Shown piece by piece: positions 11,109 to 22,884 of a DNA stretch of 64,000 nucleotides. The notes under the pieces were generated by a model that had not been told where the DNA came from, made no database searches, and saw only the letters and a program-made list of their open reading frames with translations. Made by a program: the position numbers and the translations under genes. The DNA comes from Leucaena leucocephala (taxonomy: Eukaryota; Streptophyta; Magnoliopsida; Fabales; Fabaceae), in NCBI GenBank assembly GCA_037074615.1, contig CM073527.1, positions 28,024,848-28,088,847 of the forward strand, given 5' to 3'. Within the stretch, counting starts at the first letter, position 1, and each line of letters starts with the position of its first letter.

Positions 11109-14100
11109 TCAATGCGACTGGTGTTTCTTGGCCCTTCCTTGAGAAGCTGCCGATTCGTCTCTCTTGGAAGACTCAGGTTTGCGAGCCCAGGCTGGTGCTT
11201 GATCTGGACCATAACGATAATCGTAGAACAGCTCCTCACTCGCTTCAATGTGTTCCTTTGCAAAGATTCCCACTCGATGATCCCCAGCAACCAGCATCAC
11301 CTAAGCAACCAACACATTCATCAAATTATGGTGAGAGATTAAACAATCAAGTTCATGCTTGTAACCCTCCCAAAAATTTGAAGTTACTGAACTCACCTTT
11401 GCATAACAGTTTGGATTTGATGAGTGGTTCGCAAATTTTAGTTTGTCTCCTTTGCGATAAGCATCCAGAACATACTGTGAAGATTCAAGTAACAGCTTTA
11501 AGGGAAGAGTGAAAATCGGCAGCTTCCAAAACCAAACACAGAAATTGAAACACTTGCCTGGTCATTCAAATCGAAAAGGAATGATGAGTTGGCACGATCA
11601 TATATTTTTCCACGCTTGTCTGCTTCTCGGTGGGAGATGAGTTCCCCAGTGTATTCTCCTAGGTAATCATTTTTGTTAACTGGGTTCTGAAATGAATCCA
11701 TCAATTAGTGACGACAAAAGGTTGACACTAACTAGAAAATAAACAAGTTTCATGGCATCGCAAGTCTCAACCTTTAAGAATGCTCCCCATCCTGCGACAT
11801 CAGACTTTGCCAACAGAATCTGAAACAAACGGAAAACACTATGAGACGAACATATAATTACGATGTTGTCATTCCCTGTCCCACGTAATGGGGCACAGAA
11901 GAGGAGGGGATTCAGATGACAATTACTACTAACCCTCTGTTGTTGCCTTAAAAGAAGCCTCATATTTCCACATTGACCATCTCCACGTTTAGGTGGCTCT
12001 CCTAATGAACCGTCGCCGCAACTGTTTAAAGAATGTGATATTCAGTGCCATTGTAGAAGATTAAATTAAAAACATCCAGGTCCAAATAACCTACCCTATA
12101 GTTGGAGATAACAGAGTTATGACCAAAATAAAGATATCAGATGCGTAATGTCCCAAGTCATAAAGTCAAGATCACCATACAAATGTTTAAAAGTCGTTAC
12201 CTAACCCAGCAGTTTCGACAAACATCTGGGTCACATTCGCGTCCAGCAGCAAAGCATGGACATTGTCGACTTCTGCATTGACTCTTAGCACAGTGGCAAC
12301 CTCTGAATCGATTTTTGCAGCTTTTGGAGCACCTAAAAGTAGAAGAACTAATTCAAGACATTTGTTTTAAAAAAATAACAGGTAGCTTGATCTGGCCAAT
12401 AACAAAAGTAAATAACTTGAGGCAAAATTTTCATCTTGGACAAGTCCCTAAAATTATTCACAAAGTTTGAAATGTGTTTTAATTTTCTGGCTGCCTTAAC
12501 CAAATGCCAGAGAGAAATAAATTCTGCCTCAGACAAATATTTCATTGTGCATTTTGTTAATAAAAAACTTAAATTATTGACAGAAAAATGCCATACCCAC
12601 AATACTTCTCACAGCAAGTTCCATTATGAAGGCATGGACACTGCTTTCCACACATCGATTGACATCCACAGGGTGTATATTGCTTGCAAGATTGGTTTTT
12701 TCCATCTGCAATTCTTTTCCATATTGATGGGTGGCCAGCAGATTTCCAAGAATATTTAAATTTCCTTGTTTTGCCTCTTTTCCGTAGCAATCTTGCTCTT
12801 GTTGGCATCTCTTGGTCCTAACAATGAGTACAGAAGAAACTTATTGGTGTCAGAGTAGACAACGAAAGGGAATCTCCATTCTCCTCCGTGCAAAATTAGT
12901 TGTCATTCCTAAATATTAAAGAAGACTGGGAAAGTAAAGCTTGCAACTCACTGGGCATTCTGCATCAGTTTTTCCATTGTCATTCCTGAGTGAATTTGGG
13001 GGAACATTAGATCTGTAGGGAACTGACGCTCCACCAGCATGCATGTAAGTAGCTACTTCCATGCAGGTCTTTAGGCCAGAAAGTAAATTCCTTGTTATGA
13101 GGCAACTGCAGAGCATGGGTTGCACATGATCACAAATCCGACAGATTCAAATTCACAGCTCCTACATAAATTAAGATGCATGGTATCCAACTATGAAGAA
13201 ATACAAGTCCAAGCATTTTAAATCTTGCTTTCTTTAAATGAGGACATTTGGGGAAAGAATTTTACATTTGAAACATATTTATTGAATTCAACTACTTTAA
13301 CTACATTTTTTTATCCTTGTGAATTAGTTATTTGTTTGTTATAAAAAGGACCAGAGGGAGTATTCTTTATGAAAAATAGTGGAAACGCCCAAACATGGTC
13401 TCTGTTTTCTTCGGTAAGAATGCAGGACAATGCTGAAAGCCACATACCTGTTTCTCCCAAACATTTCTACTCCCTTCAAGTATAACTCTTTCTCCAGATG
13501 TTTCCATTCTGAAAGACTTTGCATCCCTTCAACATGCTCATTCATGAAATTGGAGGACTCATTGAATTCTGCCTCAGCCATGCCATCTTTAGATCCATCC
13601 TCAACATTTCCATGTTCACCATGACAAGTGCTCCCAGAAAGTATTGATTTGTTAGAAGTATGCTCTACAGAATCATTTAAACATTCAGAAGCAATAACAC
13701 ATTTTTCATCACATGCACTGACATTTAGGTCTCTGTTAAAATCATTAATTACAGTGACTACATCATTATCTGTGATTTTCTTTTGCTTTTTACAAGAACT
13801 CTCCGAATCATCAGGAAGCAATGTTAAGTCACACATCGCTTTATCTGATTGATTTATGGTCTTCCGTTTCCCCAGACTCTCTGCAACAGGCATATTTAAG
13901 TTGAGATCTTTACATCCAGCAACTTCTGTTGGAGAAGGTGTTGTGTTCGTAGAATTGCATCTTTCATCCACCAAGGTAGTTGTAGTACTCTGATTTCCTG
14001 GCTCTGCTGCACCCGTGGGTGCCAAAGTCAATACTCCCTCCTCCGTAGTTGTGGGTTTATCTCCCTGCAGACACCTTGGATCTGATGAAGTTTTCTCAGC

Positions 14101-17100
14101 CTTTAACTGGACACAAAAGAAAATGCAGTCAGACAAATTTTGCCCATCAAGCATGATTTACATTTAAACCTTATACGGAACACTGAAGATGTTTGATAAA
14201 AAGCGGTGACATTCTTTATAGCTCAGTCCAAAAGTTGGCAATAAAGCTTACCCACAAATGAAAACTTGAATACAATGGTTCTACAATTACTAAGTAACAA
14301 GCATGTCTTATCAAGGCAATTCGGCAATGTCATTTTGAATGATCTATTTGAATGTGCACATGCCTTGTAAAAACGTTTTTATGAGACTTACAAGCACTTC
14401 AATTAACAAATTGCTTAACACAGAGGCCACCATTCTGTTCAACTTATATACCCACTGACAAAGGAAACAATTTTCAGATTGAATGCCAGAAGAGAAAAAC
14501 TAATTTACCACACCTCATTTCTTCCTCTTCTCTTTGAAATCAAAATAAGTATGTGGTTTCATTTCTTCTGGTATCTAAAGAAGAAAAGTCAGTGACATCT
14601 CGGACAAAGAAGAAAAATACCCTTAGGTAACACTGATCACTGCATGGCTTCCTGTCCTCTTCATGTTCAAACCAAACTGGCTGCTTTTCACTCTGTGAAG
14701 CAAACGATCAAATTTACTTATGGATGCACTATCTATGGTTTAGGTAGCAAAAAATCTATAGTGCTCTCACTTACAGGATATATTAGGGGTTGAGAACATC
14801 CATGCAAGCGACAATCAAATATCTGCTGAAGAAAAGCCCCAAAAATAAACAAGATGTAAAATATATTAATTGATCATCTTACACACTATGTCGATGTCCA
14901 GAATGTTAAAGAAATAACAATCTAGCATGTACCATGCACCGGCGACAAAAAAGGTTATCAAAAGAATCTAAAGCAGTACTCAGGCTTTCCTCCAAACTTA
15001 TGCCAATCCGAGATTCATAATCTCCAGAACCTTCAGACCACTGGTCCTGCCTCCCGGTGTTCTTTTCCTTGAGACTTTTGTACCTATCCTGCATATTATC
15101 ATGAAAACATTTTTCTTAAATAAGAAGGGATACTTGTTATATTTGTGACTACTTGGCACAATACTTTTCCCAATAACTAATTAAAAGCAACAACCACCAA
15201 GCTTTAATTCATGTCCACGAGTTATTCAGAATCACCTGAATTTCCTGTCTAGTACCTCCAACAGACTCGCTCACAGTATCCAATACTTCCCCAGTTAACC
15301 CATATTCCTCAAATGCCATCCTAGTATATCAGAGAGTTAGACAGTGATTATGGAAAGGAGAAACTTTTATATATTTTTTGACACACTTGTGGACTTATAT
15401 TCAGAATTGAATACTTCGTGCGTTCATGATAGAATAAGATCACTTGATGCATCAATAAAGGATTCATATTGCAAACCCATACGCACTTAAAACAGGTCCT
15501 CCAAAAACAATTGCTGTTCATTCAAATGTTGCATCTCCAGTTTCACTTACCATAAAATTCGATCTTCAGCACCAGTAAATTCATGTTTATCTTCCTCAGG
15601 TTCTGTTAGCTCTTCCTCACTGTCACTGCATATTAACGCTTCACTTCCATGTTGATCATAGTAGATACGCCTTCTGCCGACTACAGACTGATCTTCAGCC
15701 ATTCTCTGATTTCTGTACGGAGTGAAAGATTGTAAAATAGCAGAAGAAACAAATACTATCTGCATATGGACTGGCAAAGGTTTTATAATCCAAACTTCTA
15801 ACCAAAAGAGGAATCAGACTCAAGAAGTAGGCATTTCTATTACCCACAAATCCACATTATGCACAACAGGGCAGGAAATAAATGAAATTTATAAGGATAC
15901 GTACCTGTCCAAAAATATCCAAGATGTGTATGGTGGTAATCTTTCGGTGTAAGGCATCTTGATACTTGTTGTAAAAATTACATCTAGGCTGTTGATGAGA
16001 TCTTTGTCACCAGAACCTTGAGATATAGCATTGAACTTAAATAGAGGGTGGTCAATTCTTGAGGAAAGCATCTGATTAATCCTATTTTCCTGTGCATGTA
16101 AAGAATCCCTTTTTGATATTGCTGAGAAAACCTCGGAAACATGACACTGTACCTTCTTTCCATTCCTCAATAGTTTTTCCTATTAACAATCAAGAATTAA
16201 TTGCGAGCAAAATTGTAAAGTATACAGAAATAGGCCTTCACAGTTGTGCAAGAAATAAGGCTGTAGTCCTAACCTACATATGAAATATGGTCAATAAATT
16301 CAACACAAGTCATAGTTGATTTGCATGTTGTAGTTTAACAAGTCATATTTAGCTTGGGTCCTGTCCAGTTTACCCCAGAAAATCTCAAAAGACAACCGAA
16401 CTGAAAAATGATAATTCAACAAGAATGAGTTGCAGGGGAATAGTAAACATTACAAGAAGATCAGTGCAAATTCCCTCCGTTAACAGTGAATAAATAACGA
16501 AGTATCTTACCATAAAGCACATCAGCAGAAGTACTACAATAAAAGCAACATTTCACCTTAGACCTTTTTCCACTGGGCAACTTACTTTAATTGATACAAA
16601 TCTCTCCGCCTGGATTTCCTTTTCCAGCTGATCAATCTTGCATGGCAAGGTTCCAACAGCATCATTTGCTGGCTGACCATGTGATTTCTGTGGAAAAATG
16701 TAATAGCAATAACATTTTTTGGTCTAAAGCAGAGCATAACAAAAATTAACAGAAGAATGAAAAGATTCTAAAAAAGCTTCCCCTGTCCCTCAGATAACTT
16801 GTTCGGCTGCCCAACCAAAAATTGCAGGTAACGTGTTTAAAGTTCAATTCTCAAACGATGTCGGAGAAAAACTATCCGTTTACTTCAAAGAAATTATCCA
16901 AATTAATCATGAGCTGGATTTAAGAAGCACTATGGGGAAGCCCTACACCTGAACTCAATTTTTGGAGATAGAGATTACAGGAAAAGGAAAACTTTTGAGT
17001 ATCAAACTTTACTATCAGATTATATTGAGAATTTTGTGTGATTATCTGAATTGAATTCTGAGATAACAGTATGATTCCAGTTCTGAGAAAATCAAATAAC

Positions 17101-17213
17101 AAAACAAAGCAACGAAACAATTATACAATTCAAGGAATGGAAAGAAAAATAAGGGAAGAGAGAGAAAAACTGACTCTTAGTTTGATCGCAGAGTCTGCTG
17201 CTTTGGACACCAT
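11109..17213 (-). CDS. SWN: Polycomb histone H3K27 methyltransferase, SWINGER/EZA1 type
   Basis: E(z)-class catalytic subunit of PRC2, which places H3K27me3 on silenced genes. Seventeen exons (minus strand): 17213-17175, 16687-16586, 16179-15905, 15712-15551, 15320-15236, 15088-14933, 14822-14775, 14692-14621, 14106-13448, 13105-12952, 12817-12597, 12332-12201, 12021-11934, 11819-11772, 11686-11558, 11474-11397 and 11300-11109. They total 879 codons plus stop. The N-terminal half has [11 protein letters not shown] and [23 protein letters not shown]-like region ([14 protein letters not shown]) lies near residues 515-570, the Cys-rich CXC domain near 605-715, and the SET domain near 725-845 with NHSSNPNC and [15 protein letters not shown]. 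The end, GRAKKHQSH, is as in Arabidopsis SWN (recalled), which separates it from CURLY LEAF. One intron (11475-11557) starts with GC, not GT. It appears intact. Confidence 0.95.
11475..11557 (-). other. GC-AG intron inside the SET domain of SWN
   Basis: The exon before it ends FDLNDQ with CAG, followed by GCAAGT. The next exon begins TATGTTCTGGATGC and restores YVLDA. CAG/GCAAGT is the usual context for the minor GC donor class, which the major spliceosome handles. Confidence 0.85.
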
Positions 17214-17889
17214 GGATGCTCTGCTTTGCTATGCGAGTTGATGAAGGAGGGAAGGGAGCGAGATACACTCAAGTATGCAAGAAAGTAACGCCATAGACCT
17301 TTAAAAGACTGACACGTTTGCTGTAGGTAGTGAGAAGTGACATGGCCTACCGCGGGACTCAACGTAATTTCTGGGACCGTTTTATGCGGCATTTACGTTG
17401 GACGCAGCTCGCAGGGCCACTCTCGGAAATCACTAGGCAGTGTTTGTTTGGTAGTTCTGACAGAATTTTTTTTTTCTCTCAATAAAATGTCTCGTTCATT
17501 GCGTTCACATTTCCGTAATTCGTACTGCGGGTCTTCTACAGCACATGCGTTATTGGGCGAATTGTGTGTCTCTGTATGTTAAGCTATTAACTCGAGGTAA
17601 GGCCGTAAGGGGAAAAAATGAAACAAAGCCATTAACTGATTTTGGACGAAGCATTTATTCTATTAATATCCTTTTTAATCTTTAGCGGAATCATAATTTT
17701 GCTGAACAGAAGAACCTTTATAAGATCGGCCTGGCCCAATGCCCAACATTGAATAAGGCAATGCCTCTCGCTCTAGTTCAATTCGTTGTTGCGATTAAAA
17801 TGGTTGGGTGATTTGAAGGGGGAAGGCCCGATTAAAGGAAAAGATATAAATGGTCTCCAAAAAAATAATTTTCTTATATTAGTCACTAT

Positions 17890-18110
17890 AATAATTTTTT
17901 TATTATAAACAAAATTTAGATGAGTTCGATAGATACCAATGCTTTATTAAAATTAAAGTATAATATTAAAATTTAGAAAGCGTTTAAAGAAACTTAAAGA
18001 ATTGACTATCAAATGAAGCTTCATAATGATAGTAGTAAGAATTGAACTCACATCCTTATAATATAAAGATATATTTTTTATTATTTGATCATCACTATAA
18101 TTTTTTTTTT
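17890..18110 (-). repeat. Dispersed repeat family 3, copy 1 (SINE-like)
   Basis: Shares AAAATTTAGATG(A/T)GTTCG and a block like AA(T/C)TCACATCCTTA with 52575-52745, in the same order. Read on the minus strand the second block is GTGAGTTCAATTC, which fits a Pol III B box. Ends and tail are not resolved. Confidence 0.4.
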
Positions 18111-18564
18111 TGCCCACTTAATTTACCAGAGCTTTACCTCAATTATATCCAGATTTGATTCATGCCGCACACCTGGTTATAGTGGGTGAGTCTCCTAAAG
18201 GAGATTTTTTATATATACTAAGATTCAAACTCAAGATTTTTATTTAATCGATACCAAATTATTTACTATTTAAACTAATCTTCATTAGCTCTTGTCAGTA
18301 TAATTTTAAAAAATACGATAGAATGATAATGAAACCGGCCAGTGTCTTCGGCCTGCCAAGACATGCACAATTGTTGTAGGCCCATCTTTGATCCAAACTA
18401 CCAAAACTGGTCGCGTAAAATAATTAAACAAAATTTATATCTGATAAAGAAAATAAAAAAATCATAATACCTTTGTTAAAAACCTAGATCATTTAAGCCA
18501 CGTCATGACCTGATGATCCCAAATTTAACTTTCAATCTTTTGTTTATATATATATATATATGGT

Positions 18565-19195
18565 CTTTTAAAAAATATTTATAAAAAAAATAGATTTTTA
18601 AACATATTTTAAAAAATATTTTCTATAAAAAAATTTATAAAAAATAGCTTATAAATAAATGAGTATTTGAATTATTATTATTATAAAAAAAGTTATGATT
18701 AATAAAATACTATAAAAAATATGAGATTAAAAAAATTCACTTATTTAAACTTACTATCCCCTATATATGTACTCTTTTTTTTTTATTGTAACTCGTCTTT
18801 ATTTTTTTCTCTAGCTATTCTAGACGTTGTTTGATGATAATCAATAATGCTAAGAGATCAATGACCAATAACACTCAATCACTATCTTCCTTCTCTCCAG
18901 CTCAACAATCAATGACCACTGTCTTCTATCGTAAGAGACTAACCAATTATTTTTTCTCTTTTTTAGAGACCATTGTCTTCTTCCTCTTCTATGGCAATGA
19001 ATGATTGTTCTTCCATTGCCATACCGGAAAGAGTTAATACAGCTAGCAAATGAGACTATTGATAAAAGAGAGAGGTGAGAGGAGAGAATAGAAAAAAAAA
19101 TAAAAATAAAATAATAATTAAATAATTTATATTTTTTTATTATTTTATAAATTATTAATAATAATAAATTAAAAATTATAGTTTTATCCGCTGCC
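18565..19195 (-). mobile_element. Family 1 element, copy D (degenerate, long form)
   Basis: The outer parts look like copy C (ATAGCTTATAAATAAATGAG near 18637; a GA-rich patch, then AATTATTAATAATAAT, near 19070-19165). About 300 bp in the middle (18755-19055) is not in the short copies. Assignment is weaker than for the other copies. Confidence 0.4.
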
Positions 19196-19357
19196 TACAT
19201 TGAAACTCGGAAGCACAGGGTTATGCCTTCCGAAGATTTATTTACTGGGAGAATGCACAAGCAATCATTGGGAATCTATATATATACCAAGAAATGTTAT
19301 TATTGCAGTTTACAGCTGATGAAAGCGGTCAACGTCGTATTAGGTTATTTTGTTTAG

Positions 19358-21069
19358 TCAGAGGAATTTCCAAGTTGAAACAGAGTGAACTGCGGTGCCC
19401 TTCCACCCAACCGTTAGACTCTTGCCATTTTTGGCAAGAGTGCAAGAGTCGCCGTGCGCAAAGTTTTTTATCACCAAGTTCGCTTGGTACAGTGACGATT
19501 CACTAAAACTCGTCTCCACCATTCTGTACCTCGCAAAGAACCTTCTCCAAACATCCACCTTCACATGCCTCCGTCTCCTTTCTTTGCCTTCTTTCGCGAC
19601 GGCGTCGATTATCCTTTCACAGAATAATGCATCCAGAGCCATTCTGCATTCTATCTCTTGCTCACCTCTCAAACATGTTTCAATGCAATCCATATAAGCC
19701 GAGAAGAAGAACAGTGCTTCAACGAAGCGCTTCCTGAAGAACGGCGAGTTATTGTTTGCTTCCGTTTCAATTACTATCATTATACGTGGTTTCCTTTTCC
19801 TTAGTATGCTCAGCAAGATTTCCAAGCCCTCTGGCCTCTGTATCATCGTCGCCAGAACGTAGGGAGCGTTCACCGCTACGGCTTCGACGTCCTTGATCCC
19901 AAAGTGTTCTTCCCTGATTTCGACCATGTCCGTCACAAAAATTGCCTTTAACGAGAACGGCAAGTTTAAGGATTCTGCAAAATTGGCTAGACACTTGCCC
20001 GTCTCTTCTAACTCGTTTCTGCCTCCGAATCCGAAAGCGGTTATCTTGAGAAGCTGAAGAGGCCTTTCACGACGATCGGCCAGGGCTTGCAATTGCATCA
20101 GAGCCGCCCATTGCACTCCAGTTCTGATTTAGAGATCAATTACAAGGATTTTCGTCTCTGACGCAAGGTGCTCCACTATCGCTTGTATGCCGGCTATTTG
20201 CAGCGCTTGACTGAATGGAATCTTTCGAAAACACGTAGATACAAACGGTAAACTAGAATCGATCTTCCCAAATAATTCGTACCTTTCGGTTTTCTTATAT
20301 CCATCGAGTGTTGTCAACATTCCTGTTTCATTGTGGATCCTCTCTCGCAGTGCTAGAGCAAAATAGTAGATAATTTTCTGAACCGGGGTTGCACAAGTGG
20401 ATGAATTCGATTCACAGTGTAAAAGTATCCTGTTTGCTCGTTCGTATTGTTCGCAGCCTACCCTCTCGGCTGCAGTGAGAAGAAATTGAGCAAGTTCGAC
20501 TTCTCTGTTCTCTTCGTCGGACAGATCAACTGGACCAAACCCGTATGGATGCATAGGCATGCAAATGTTATCGTCTCCCAATTGGCAGAGAATTGGGCAT
20601 AACTTTCCGAGTCTTATTATTTCCTCAGTCGACAACTTCCGGCTACCCACTGAGCAATCAATTTTGGTCGTATTGTTGATATTTTGCCCCTTCAGTCTCG
20701 TCAGCCTGCTTTTGTATTTGTTCAAGAGCTCCAAGGAAGCCAAGATTGAGGACTTCGTAGGGACTGGCTTATTGTCGTTCTTGACTGATTCAGAACTTGC
20801 CACTCCTTCAATTGTTTCCTCAAACGCTTGTGGCGGTTGCAGAAGAGAGTCAAAGCTGAACTCTTCCAGCATCATGTCGTCAAATTTAGGTTGATGACTT
20901 CCGTTTTCAAATGAATATGTTTCTTTCTCATGATTTTCGATAGGGAAGCATCCACCTCTTCTTTAGATTTCATGTCAGGGAACATAGCCTCCTCTTGTGC
21001 AGACTTATGACCGCCCGGGCTTCCATTGAAATTTAAAACTGTATCGTTCCGCATGTCGGATTGTGACAA
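19358..21069 (-). pseudogene. GRAS-family regulator with an in-frame stop codon
   Basis: GRAS proteins are plant transcriptional regulators. From ATG 20875 the frame runs through FDSLLQPPQAF, a leucine-repeat region (ELAQFLLTAAERVGCEQYER) and ETKILVIDL, where the VHIID motif sits. It then meets TAA at 20129-20131. The same frame resumes at once with IRTGVQWAALMQLQALA and continues to a complete SAW end (GWKGTAVHSVSTWKFL) at 19358. Homologues usually have Glu there, so one base change (GAA or GAG to TAA or TAG) explains it. Upstream, an open frame from 21069 (MSQSDMRNDTVLNF) ends just beyond the ATG region in another frame; FDDMMLEEF reads only in the 20875 frame, so a second indel near 20940 is likely. 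No introns. The truncated product would lack most of the GRAS domain. It could also be a null allele or a sequencing error. Confidence 0.82.
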
Positions 21070-22884
21070 ACCAGAAGTGGTTTTAGCAATTTAGCACTCA
21101 GGACAGTGTCCTCGTCTACATCTAGATCAGCACGGAACTACCTACAGTTTCGTTACTCATGGTCGGATACAAGGGAATTAAGGTAAATATGATTGAAGAA
21201 ACTTCATTGCCAATAAAATAACGAGGAATTGTTGAAGGTTAACGTGATATTTGATGGTCATATCTAGCAATCCTCTAGACATTCGTCAGGAAGCGATTAA
21301 ATGTGATTAAAAAAATACTGATTGGATCGTGGATATGGAACCTCTCAGTTTGTCGTAATTGAAACAGCTGCAAAATTCCAATGAAATTGAACAACTTTGG
21401 TATGGTTCAGGAACAGCAGCAAAATGGCTCTATCTGCCGAAGAATGAAGCATGAAGCGCCACCTGATTAATGTGTTATTCAAATACGAGGTCATCCCTCT
21501 GCAAATATATAATAATGTTGGCTGTTATCCTAGGAGATACCCCGGTGAAATAAAAAGGGGAATTATTTAATTTGTCAGAATTTGTTTTGACGTGTCATCC
21601 GGTGGTACAATAAGCAAAATCAGAACGGGCATAAATAATTAACCCTTTTGATTATACCCAATTCGCATCGATAAATCAACTGCCTAGATAGAGGTCCCGC
21701 GTCTGACATGCATACGGCTTGTTACGATCAGAAACAATGGGGTGGATATAGATCAAACTAGTGATGGTTATGCTTAACAAGATAAACCAATGGGTCTAAC
21801 GACCCAGGACAAATCTAACTGTGGGCTAGCTAGGTCCCATTTTTCCTTTGGGCTTACTAAACATGGTCTTTTTCGGCTCCCGTTTTGCTTTTAACACGTT
21901 CTATTATAATACTCTTTGCTTAACCCATCGTTTGTGAGTTTAGCTGGCGAAGGGATAAGACATACTACTAATTGAAGTGTGTTCGAACCCTTGGGAGTAT
22001 CACTTTGTTGTGGTTTCAGTCGCAGCGCTTGGAGAGGTATCCTAGCTCTTGGGTGTTTAGGTTTATGCCTGAGGGTAATAGACGGCTCGCCCTGCCCGAC
22101 ATTGGTATCGCCTAAGAAGAAGGGAGACTTCGCCCTGCCCTTGGATCGTGGGTGAGCCCAACCCCTTTCCAAAAATTTTATACCCAAAAAAAAAAATAAT
22201 ACTCTTTGCTTTGAACTCCTCAAGGGGCATTAATCACTAGATTTTATATTTAAAACCGATGTGTATTAATAAATCCTCAAGGGCCCGGACTATGGGCGTC
22301 TAATCCATGTATACTTTCAGTTCAACTCATTGCTTAGCAAAATTGTTGTTTTGATATTTTAATATGGCTTAAGTCTGAAGAAAGACACTTACTAAATCTG
22401 ATCTTGTAATTTTTTGAATTCCAATATCTTATGTTTTTCAACTTATATTAATTCATCCCGTCATTCATAGGGAGACATAGGCATGTAAAAATCAGTATTT
22501 GCTTGCTGGGGTCCAAATTTCTGACGCACTTCTGAATTTTGACACCGTCAACGCGGCATTACAAATTGCGCTGACTGTATTGTAACACATCATTCTGGTT
22601 TATTTATTTTAAATTTTTTTGCATAAATTATTTATTTAAAGAAAAAATAGTGGAAAATGAACAAATCAGCACAATATTCGATCCAATAACTCGTTAAATT
22701 ATCTGGTTAAGGGAAAAATGTGCTACTGAACGTTCCAAATGAGAGTCAATCACGATTGTATGCAAATTTGAAAAAGCGAATTTCAATATTATAATGTCCC
22801 GGACTGAAGGATGTCAAATGCGAATGGGCAATAAAGAATTAATGTGAGAAAACAAATAAAAAATATATAATTGATTAAATTAAC
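21070..22884. other. Intergenic with one SINE
   Basis: Upstream region of the GRAS gene and 3' flank of the membrane-protein gene. It contains a SINE with target duplication at 21906-22211. The 110-residue open frame at 21891-22223 lies within that SINE and is not a gene. The rest shows nothing recognisable. Confidence 0.6.
21906..22211 (+). mobile_element. tRNA-derived SINE with 16-bp target duplication
   Basis: The body (21922-22195) is flanked by identical copies of ATAATACTCTTTGCTT at 21906-21921 and 22196-22211. The body has an A-box-like TTAGCTGGCGAAG near 21940, a B box GTTCGAACCC at 21981-21990 and an A-rich end just before the second duplication. This is the standard outcome of LINE-driven retroposition of a Pol III transcript. 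The 274-bp length suits plant SINEs. The perfect duplication suggests a fairly recent insertion. Confidence 0.9.

Larger units (their letters stand above)
17214..19357. other. Intergenic: SWN 5' flank and GRAS 3' flank
   Basis: The SWN 5' UTR and promoter should lie just above 17213. Further on are a degenerate SINE-like repeat (about 17890-18110), an (AT)n run near 18545 and a degenerate family 1 element (about 18565-19195). I see no gene. Confidence 0.55.

Noticed and set aside
21891..22223. 110-residue minus-strand open frame
   Set aside because: It lies within a SINE bounded by a 16-bp target duplication. No protein similarity is recognised.
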